Source: UBA1724 sp016302315 (GTDB lineage Bacteria > Verrucomicrobiota > Lentisphaeria > Oligosphaerales > Oligosphaeraceae). From it: a DNA stretch of 18,330 nucleotides. The stretch is taken from contig JAEDNW010000034.1 of assembly GCA_016302315.1 (NCBI GenBank), forward strand, positions 1-18,330, in the 5' to 3' direction. Below the pieces are notes generated by a model, which made no database searches, was not told where the DNA came from, and saw nothing but the letters and a program-made list of their open reading frames with translations. Of this stretch, positions 13,851 to 18,330 are shown piece by piece (positions within the stretch are counted from its first letter, which is position 1; every line of letters starts with the position of its first letter). The position numbers and the translations under genes are program-made.

Positions 13851-15170
13851 CTACCAGCGTCCTGCCTTTGCCGCATCCCGGATGCGGTCCAGATTCTTTT
13901 CCGGATCGCTTTCCTCGGCGAAGGTCTGGCGCAGGGCGGCGGGCGGCACGGGGAGGGCGCCCACGGAGGCGAAGAAGTCGTTGCGCCGGGCCCGTTCCGG
14001 GAATTCCTCCTTAGCCCTCTGGTCGCTGTAGGCGTAGTTGGCATAGCGCAGAAGGAGGGTATGCCCGAAGAGGACATTGGCGCCCTTGAGGAAGTCCTTC
14101 ATGGCGGGGCGGAGATGTTCGTCGGCGAAGTCATCCACCTTGCGCTGTCCGGGCTTGTTGCATTCCGTTCCGGCGATGATGGGGAGGCCCAGGGCATTGG
14201 CGGTGTCGATGTATTCGTAGAGGGCGCGGACCCGGACCTCCTGTTTGGCGGGATCCTTGAAGTTCCAGTTGCGGTCGGGGATGATGTTGACCATCTCCAG
14301 GCCCTTGGCCATGAGGCATTCCAGCTGCTCCCGGGGATTGGCCTCTCCGGGCAGGGATCCGTCCAGCCAGGCGGAGCAGGGGAGGGCGCGGCAGCGGCGG
14401 ATGCGCTGGATCACCTCGTCGATGGGGGGGAAGGTGGTTTCGTCCGGCTGCTGGTATCCCAGTCCGCCTTTCTTCATGAGTTTGCCCCGGAGGTATTCAT
14501 TCATGGCGTTGAGGGACTTGGCTTCCAGCTGGGCGGCGTCGTCGCCGAAGGCCCTGGCCCAGAATGCGGGGGCCTGGGGGCCGTGTTCCCGGATGGCCAG
14601 GTCATAGTAGGCCCGGACGATATGGCGTTCCGTGGCGTTGTTGTCCGGGGTGAGGGGGAGCACATCCTTTTCGTAGGAGAGCTGGCATCCCGGCAGGGCG
14701 GCGTTGATCCGGGCGATGAGGGCCCGGTTCCGCTTGTGGGCCTGCTCCAGCTGCTCCTGGAACTCCGCTGCCTGGTCGCCGTTCACAAAGCCGCTGCCCA
14801 TGAAGTAGAAGACGCCGGGTTCACCGGGGGAGTTGATCTCCTTGTCCGCATATTCCGGGAAGAAGACCCGGCTCTCAAAGGAGGCGGCAGTGCGCAGCCC
14901 CAGAAAATCCCCCGCCGCCAAAAACTCGTTTACCCCTTGGATGACGTCAAAGTCGCACAGGGCGGCTCCGTAAAGGCCCATCTTCCGCATCTCATAGGCG
15001 ATGCGGGCCGGAGACCACCCCTCCCCATTGTAGGAGTAGAAGGAGTGGACGTGCATGTTCATGGCGTCGCTCTCCTCCGGGAATTGGGTGCAGGCGGCCA
15101 GGGTCTGGAGGGCGGCGACGCGTTTCCAGGAGTCGAAAGAGGAGAGTTGCTCCAGCAGTTGGGATTCCAT
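13851..15170 (-). CDS. PHP-domain phosphoesterase-like protein
   Basis: 439-aa protein of no specific named family. After ~38 helical residues it has a PHP-type start, MHVHSFYSYNGEGWSPARIA (39-58), with the metal-binding HxH (40, 42) and then MRKMGLYGAALCDFDVIQGV. A GTECNKPGQRK segment in the C-terminal third may supply the metal-binding glutamate seen in PHP enzymes as G-x-E. The second PHP motif is normally TDHD, but here it is LCDFD, so one expected histidine is replaced by phenylalanine at 74. It could be a metal-dependent phosphoesterase with altered metal binding. No signal peptide, so cytoplasmic. It stands alone between argC and secG. The leader CCCCTTCCCGAAAC has no Shine-Dalgarno site. 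Substrate unknown. Confidence 0.75.
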   Translation of the reverse strand: MESQLLEQLSSFDSWKRVAALQTLAACTQFPEESDAMNMHVHSFYSYNGEGWSPARIAYEMRKMGLYGAALCDFDVIQGVNEFLAAGDFLGLRTAASFESRVFFPEYADKEINSPGEPGVFYFMGSGFVNGDQAAEFQEQLEQAHKRNRALIARINAALPGCQLSYEKDVLPLTPDNNATERHIVRAYYDLAIREHGPQAPAFWARAFGDDAAQLEAKSLNAMNEYLRGKLMKKGGLGYQQPDETTFPPIDEVIQRIRRCRALPCSAWLDGSLPGEANPREQLECLMAKGLEMVNIIPDRNWNFKDPAKQEVRVRALYEYIDTANALGLPIIAGTECNKPGQRKVDDFADEHLRPAMKDFLKGANVLFGHTLLLRYANYAYSDQRAKEEFPERARRNDFFASVGALPVPPAALRQTFAEESDPEKNLDRIRDAAKAGRW

Positions 15171-15360
15171 GTTTCGGGAAGGGGTTGAGGAGGGGAGGCG
15201 GGGACAGCAGGAAAAGGGCTCCCGCCCGATGAGGGGGGAGCCAAAAAGAAACGGGGATAATTTACCCTGCGTCCTTCCGTTTCGCCCAGGAGAGCCTCCG
15301 GTTTCCCCGCCGAATTTTCTCCCCCTCCGCCCCAGGAGAGGAGGAGGGGGCAGGGGCAGC

Positions 15361-16395
15361 TTAGGAAACCAGGAGACCCGTGGTTTCCGGGAAGCCGCAG
15401 ATCAGGTTCATGTTCTGCACGGCCTGGCCGCTGGCGCCCTTGGTGAGGTTGTCAATGGCGCTGGAGACCACCAGCTTGCCTGTGTGGTTGTCGTAGAGGC
15501 ATCCGATCTCGCAGAGATTGGTGCGGGTCACGTGCTTGGTGTCGGCCAGTTTCCCGGGATCCAGCACCCGGACAAAGGCCTCCTGCCCGTAGGCCTGCTG
15601 CAACGCCTCCCGGGCGTCCTCCAGGGTCTTCCCTTCCTGGGGATCCAGCAGCACCGAGGAGTGGATTCCCCGGTTCACCGGCACCAGATGGGGCAGGAAA
15701 TTCATGGTGACGGAAGGCACCTGGGCCGCCACCGCCAGCTCCTGCTCGATCTCCGGCAGATGACGGTGCCCGGTGACCCCGTAGGGACGCAGGCTCTCAT
15801 TGCATTCCGGGAAGATGTAGTCCAGGGAAACCTTCCGGCCGGCGCCGGTGACGCCGGACATGGACATGGCCACGATGCCCTTGGGGGAGGCCACCTTCGC
15901 CCGCAGCAGTGCGGTGACGGGCAGAAGGATACTGGTGACATAGCAGCCGGGATTGGCCACAAGCCGGGCCGACCGCAGTTCTTCCCGGTAGAGTTCCGGG
16001 AGCCCGTAGACCGCCTGGGGCAGCAGCCAGGGAGCGGGATGGGCCATCTTGTAGTATTTCTCGTAGACGGCAGGATCCCGGAGGCGGAAGTCCGCCGACA
16101 GGTCGATGACCTTGCAGCCCTTCTCCAGCAAAGGAGCGGCATACTGGGAGGCCAGACCGTTGGGCAGGGCCAGGAAAACCACTTCCGCCATCCGGGCAAT
16201 CTCCTCCACTTCGGGGGCGACAAAGCGCAGGTCGCACTCGCTGTAGCGGGGGAAGAAATCCCCCACCCGCTTCCCGGCGTTCTCCCGGCTGGTGATGGCG
16301 GTGAGCTCCACTCCGGGATGACGGAGAAGAAGACGGAGAAGCTCTTCGCCGGAATATCCGCTGCCTCCAATGATGGCGACGTTGATTTTGTTCAT
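15361..16395 (-). CDS. argC: N-acetyl-gamma-glutamyl-phosphate reductase
   Basis: 344-aa cytoplasmic enzyme, third step of arginine/ornithine synthesis: NADPH-dependent reduction of N-acetylglutamyl phosphate to the semialdehyde. Marks: NADP-binding IIGGSGYSGEELLRLL (8-23), LALPNG (75-80), VIDLSADFRLRD (96-107), the catalytic Cys151 in VANPGCYVT, SGVTGAGR (180-187) and GHRHLPEIEQEL (209-220) with the catalytic histidine region. Length is typical of the long ArgC type. It follows rpsI, a gene order I recall from some Verrucomicrobia and deltaproteobacteria, but is separated from it by a terminator and a perfect TATAAT box. No other arginine gene is in the window; the next gene is the PHP-like one, 190 nt away. 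Confidence 0.96.
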   Translation of the reverse strand: MNKINVAIIGGSGYSGEELLRLLLRHPGVELTAITSRENAGKRVGDFFPRYSECDLRFVAPEVEEIARMAEVVFLALPNGLASQYAAPLLEKGCKVIDLSADFRLRDPAVYEKYYKMAHPAPWLLPQAVYGLPELYREELRSARLVANPGCYVTSILLPVTALLRAKVASPKGIVAMSMSGVTGAGRKVSLDYIFPECNESLRPYGVTGHRHLPEIEQELAVAAQVPSVTMNFLPHLVPVNRGIHSSVLLDPQEGKTLEDAREALQQAYGQEAFVRVLDPGKLADTKHVTRTNLCEIGCLYDNHTGKLVVSSAIDNLTKGASGQAVQNMNLICGFPETTGLLVS

Positions 16396-16404
16396 AAGTA
16401 ATTG

Positions 16405-16410
16405 ATTATA
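16405..16410 (-). promoter_or_regulatory. -10 box of argC
   Basis: A perfect TATAAT on the minus strand, 9 nt before the argC ATG and just after the rpsI terminator. The -35 position holds only a poor match (CGTGGA/GTGGAG). With the usual 6-8 nt to the start site, the mRNA would begin within about 3 nt of the start codon. Confidence 0.45.
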
Positions 16411-16434
16411 AGGTAGTTATGGAAAACTCCACGC

Positions 16435-16450
16435 CCTCCGCCGGCGGAGG
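16435..16450. promoter_or_regulatory. 16-bp perfect palindrome upstream of argC
   Basis: CCTCCGCCGGCGGAGG, 40 nt before the argC start and just upstream of the -10/-35 region. It could be a regulator-binding site or an RNA hairpin from the upstream transcript; a GC-rich chance palindrome cannot be excluded. Confidence 0.3.
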
Positions 16451-16511
16451 ATGTCCCGGAAGGGGGAGGAAAGCGCCGGTCAAGGGAAGGCGGCCCGGGG
16501 GAGAAAAAGAA

Positions 16512-16549
16512 AAGACGGCCACCCTCGTTGGGAACGGGGCGTCCGTCTT
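16512..16549 (-). terminator. Intrinsic terminator after rpsI
   Basis: Stem AAGACGG (16512-16518) with CCGTCTT (16543-16549); the interior also pairs in part. On the minus strand it is followed by TTCTTTTTCTCC, a good U-rich tract. It lies about 90 nt after the rpsI stop and ends the rplM-rpsI transcript. Confidence 0.8.
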
Positions 16550-16637
16550 CTGCGGGAACCGATTCCTTTCCCCGGAATCTCCCTCCGGCACCCATGGGAG
16601 GGAACGGAGGGGAAGGCGGGGAGAGAGGGGAAGCGGC

Positions 16638-17039
16638 CTATCGCTTGCTGAACTGGAAGCGCTTGCGGGCGCCGGGCTGACCGGGCTTCTTACGCTCCTT
16701 CTCCCGAGAGTCCCGGGTGAGCATACCCGCCTTCTTCAGAGGGGCGCGGAGGGCCTCGTCGGCCTTCTCCAGGGCGCGGGCGATGCCGTGGCGCAGAGCG
16801 CCGGCCTGTCCCACCTCGCCGCCGCCGTCCACCGTGGCGTAGATGTCATACTCGCCGGCCTTGCTGGTGAGCACCAGGGGCTGCTGGATGAATCCGCGGA
16901 TGGAGTCGGTGGTGAAATAGTCGTTGAAGGCACGGCGGTTGACCGTGATCTTTCCGGTGCCATGGGTCATGCGCACGCGAGCGCTGGCGCACTTGCGACG
17001 GCCGATGGTCAGAATCACTTCGCTAGCTTCTTGGGCCAT
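16638..17039 (-). CDS. rpsI: 30S ribosomal protein S9
   Basis: 133-aa ribosomal protein. It has TIGRRKCASARVRM (11-24), GTGKITVNRRAFNDYF (27-42), a central VDGGGEVGQAGALRHGIARA segment, and the conserved basic C-terminus ending in FQFSKR, which reaches the decoding centre. Length is normal. It follows rplM by 38 nt, the standard L13-S9 pair. The sequence before ATG (GAGGACAGAAGAGCAAT) contains the nearest thing to a Shine-Dalgarno site in the window, but the GAGG is about 14 nt from the ATG, farther than usual. Confidence 0.98.
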   Translation of the reverse strand: MAQEASEVILTIGRRKCASARVRMTHGTGKITVNRRAFNDYFTTDSIRGFIQQPLVLTSKAGEYDIYATVDGGGEVGQAGALRHGIARALEKADEALRAPLKKAGMLTRDSREKERKKPGQPGARKRFQFSKR

Positions 17040-17077
17040 ATTGCTCTTCTGTCCTCAAAAAAGGTTGTCTTCCTAGG

Positions 17078-17524
17078 TTAGAACTGGTTCTTCAGGGTCA
17101 GGGGCTGAGCGCCCTGGGCCACATAGCGATGCTCGGGGAGCTCGCCGGCGTAGACCTTGAGCTTGCGGAACTGGGCCCGGCCCAGCTTGCCGTCGGGCAT
17201 CATGCCCCACACGGCACGCTTGATGATTTCCTCGGGATGCTTCTGGCGCATCACATCGGCGGAGGTGCGCTTCAGACCGCCCACCCAGCCGCTGAAATCC
17301 TGGTATTCCTTGTCGGTGGACTTCCGGCCGGTCATGACCACCTTGGCGGCGTTGGTGACCACCACGTAGTCGCCGGTGTCCAGGTGAGGCGTGAAAATGG
17401 GCTTGTGCTTGCCGCGCAGAATCATGGCAATCTGGCGGGCCATGCGTCCGAGCACCTGCTGGTCGGCGTCAATAATCCACCACTTGCGCTCGATTTCGTT
17501 TTCCTTGGGTAGAAAAGTTTTCAT
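17078..17524 (-). CDS. rplM: 50S ribosomal protein L13
   Basis: 148-aa ribosomal protein, an early-assembly component of the large subunit. Marks: KWWIIDADQQVLGRMARQIA (14-33), LRGKHKPIFTPHLDTGDYVV (36-55), NAAKVVMTGRK (58-68), and VWGMMPDGKLGRAQFRKLKV near the C-terminus. Length is normal. It is first in the rplM-rpsI operon; the 124-nt gap upstream includes an AT-rich stretch with a possible promoter (CATACT 18 nt before ATG). The leader CTCCCTATCCCTCTCTGAAC is pyrimidine-rich. Confidence 0.98.
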   Translation of the reverse strand: MKTFLPKENEIERKWWIIDADQQVLGRMARQIAMILRGKHKPIFTPHLDTGDYVVVTNAAKVVMTGRKSTDKEYQDFSGWVGGLKRTSADVMRQKHPEEIIKRAVWGMMPDGKLGRAQFRKLKVYAGELPEHRYVAQGAQPLTLKNQF

Positions 17525-17648
17525 GTTCAGAGAGGGATAGGGAGTATGGACAAAAAAGTCTGTTGCAAGGCAAGTGCGTTAATTTAGCGTCCTTTCCCGC
17601 ATTTTCAACCCTGGCGGGGGGAAAAGGCTGGGGGAAGGCGGTGCGGGG

Positions 17649-18330
17649 TCAGTTGGGGATTTTTCCCAGCATGGACCAGGGGCGTCCGGAGCGGATGGCG
17701 AAGAGGAGGTATCCCACCTCGGCTTCCAGGGGATGACTTTCCCGGACTTCCACCCTGGCGGGTTCATCGCAGAGGGCGATGGCGAACTCGTTGCGTCCGT
17801 CCTCCAGGATGGTGGTGGTGGCGGAGCCCCGGGTGCCGGTGACGGTGAGGCGGTAGGGGACTTCGGGGGCTTCCTCGAAGGCGTAGGCGGCATCGTTGCC
17901 GTAGGCGGAGAGCCAGTTCAGCAGATCCTGGTCCCGGAGTCTGGCGAAGATGCCCAGGCCCTCGGGCTTGGTGAGCTTGAACTGCTGGATGTTGCCCAGC
18001 ACGCCGCTGGTGATGGTTTCCTTGAGGCGGGCCATGCCCCACTCGTATCGCCAGGAGCCCAGCCAGCAGACCTGGATGTGCCGGCGCTTGGCGGCGGCCC
18101 ACAGCTTTTTCAGGGAATCGGGGGTTTCCCCGGCCAGTCCGCAGAGGGCGAAGGGGAGTTTGGCCTTCAGGAGCATCTTGATGACCTCCTGACGATTATC
18201 GTCGTCCTCGTCCACGATGGCGGCCCGGGCGTGTTCCAGGGCCTCGGTGCAGTCCTGGTCGGGATTGAGGATGCGGATGTCGTCCGTCCGTTTACAGACC
18301 GCCTTGCTGCAGGGAGACAGGAAATTTCTC
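17649..18330 (-). CDS. Gfo/Idh/MocA-like oxidoreductase homologue, N-terminus outside the window
   Basis: 226 codons are visible before the stop; the frame is open to the right edge, so the N-terminal part, including the Rossmann glycine motif, is missing. A GTG at 18215 lies inside the frame but is unlikely to be the start, because coding sense continues upstream (LNPDQDCTEALEHARAAIVD). The visible part matches the family's second half of the nucleotide domain: NRQEVIKMLLKAKLPFALCG, LKKLWAAAKRRHIQVCWLGS, then WRYEWGMARLKETITSGVLG, like the usual 'Rxxp...ik.~i..G.iG.i' segment. The normal EKP (catalytic Lys) is replaced by LCGLAG, so it may not be an active dehydrogenase. The C-terminal beta-sheet domain is short. 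Cytoplasmic. Assigned by motif pattern only. Confidence 0.6.
   Translation of the reverse strand, partial: RNFLSPCSKAVCKRTDDIRILNPDQDCTEALEHARAAIVDEDDDNRQEVIKMLLKAKLPFALCGLAGETPDSLKKLWAAAKRRHIQVCWLGSWRYEWGMARLKETITSGVLGNIQQFKLTKPEGLGIFARLRDQDLLNWLSAYGNDAAYAFEEAPEVPYRLTVTGTRGSATTTILEDGRNEFAIALCDEPARVEVRESHPLEAEVGYLLFAIRSGRPWSMLGKIPN

Noticed and set aside
15321..15350. CCCCCTCC/GGAGGGGG inverted repeat after argC as a terminator
   Set aside because: Low-complexity purine/pyrimidine stem followed by AGAAAA on the transcribed strand, not a U-tract.
17543..17573. rplM promoter (TTGCAA or TTGCCT with CATACT)
   Set aside because: Spacings of 14 and 19 nt are poor and the hexamers weak, so it is mentioned only in the gene entry.

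Overview
This is an 18.3 kb, GC-rich bacterial window in which every recognisable protein gene and the single tRNA lie on the minus strand. I recognise 17 protein genes, two of them cut by the window edges, plus one tRNA-Val. The general look suggests the PVC superphylum, with Lentisphaerota, Verrucomicrobiota or Kiritimatiellota most likely. The reasons are high GC, almost no Shine-Dalgarno sequences, an ECF sigma/anti-sigma/periplasmic coiled-coil module, an EF-G2-like second elongation factor, and GC-rich palindromic repeats that read as a 'GTGVSPV / GDTPVPPVPG' peptide. The phylum is an inference; no rRNA gene is present to test it.

Layout in transcription order, right to left. (1) The C-terminal part of a Gfo/Idh/MocA-like protein that lacks the catalytic EKP motif (17649-18330). 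(2) rplM and rpsI, followed by a good intrinsic terminator, then argC behind its own perfect TATAAT box. (3) A PHP-type phosphoesterase-like gene, then secG with an unusual perfectly repeated PAEPAA tail. (4) An EF-G2-like GTPase with tRNA-Val(UAC) only 17 nt behind it. (5) About 600 bp with no convincing gene, then two visibly AT-richer surface-glycan genes, a GT2 glycosyltransferase and a polysaccharide pyruvyl transferase. (6) An ECF sigma factor, a zinc-finger anti-sigma factor and a secreted proline-rich coiled-coil protein, closed by a strong bidirectional terminator. (7) A 470-bp patch holding two copies of a 57-bp GC-rich palindromic repeat. (8) A run of six closely spaced genes: a secreted Sel1-repeat protein, panB, panC, a divergent SDR-like protein that overlaps panC by ATGA, a 23S rRNA m5U methyltransferase, and an unknown lysine/glutamine-rich protein that leaves the window.

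Most of the window is housekeeping: pantothenate and arginine synthesis, ribosomal proteins, rRNA modification, protein export and translation. I see no CRISPR array, prophage, transposase or defence locus. The less ordinary signals are the repeat patch, the window-wide replacement of Shine-Dalgarno sites by pyrimidine-rich leaders together with -10 boxes lying 7-9 nt from ATG, the ECF module, the low-GC glycan pair next to the tRNA, and several enzyme-like proteins that have lost canonical catalytic residues.
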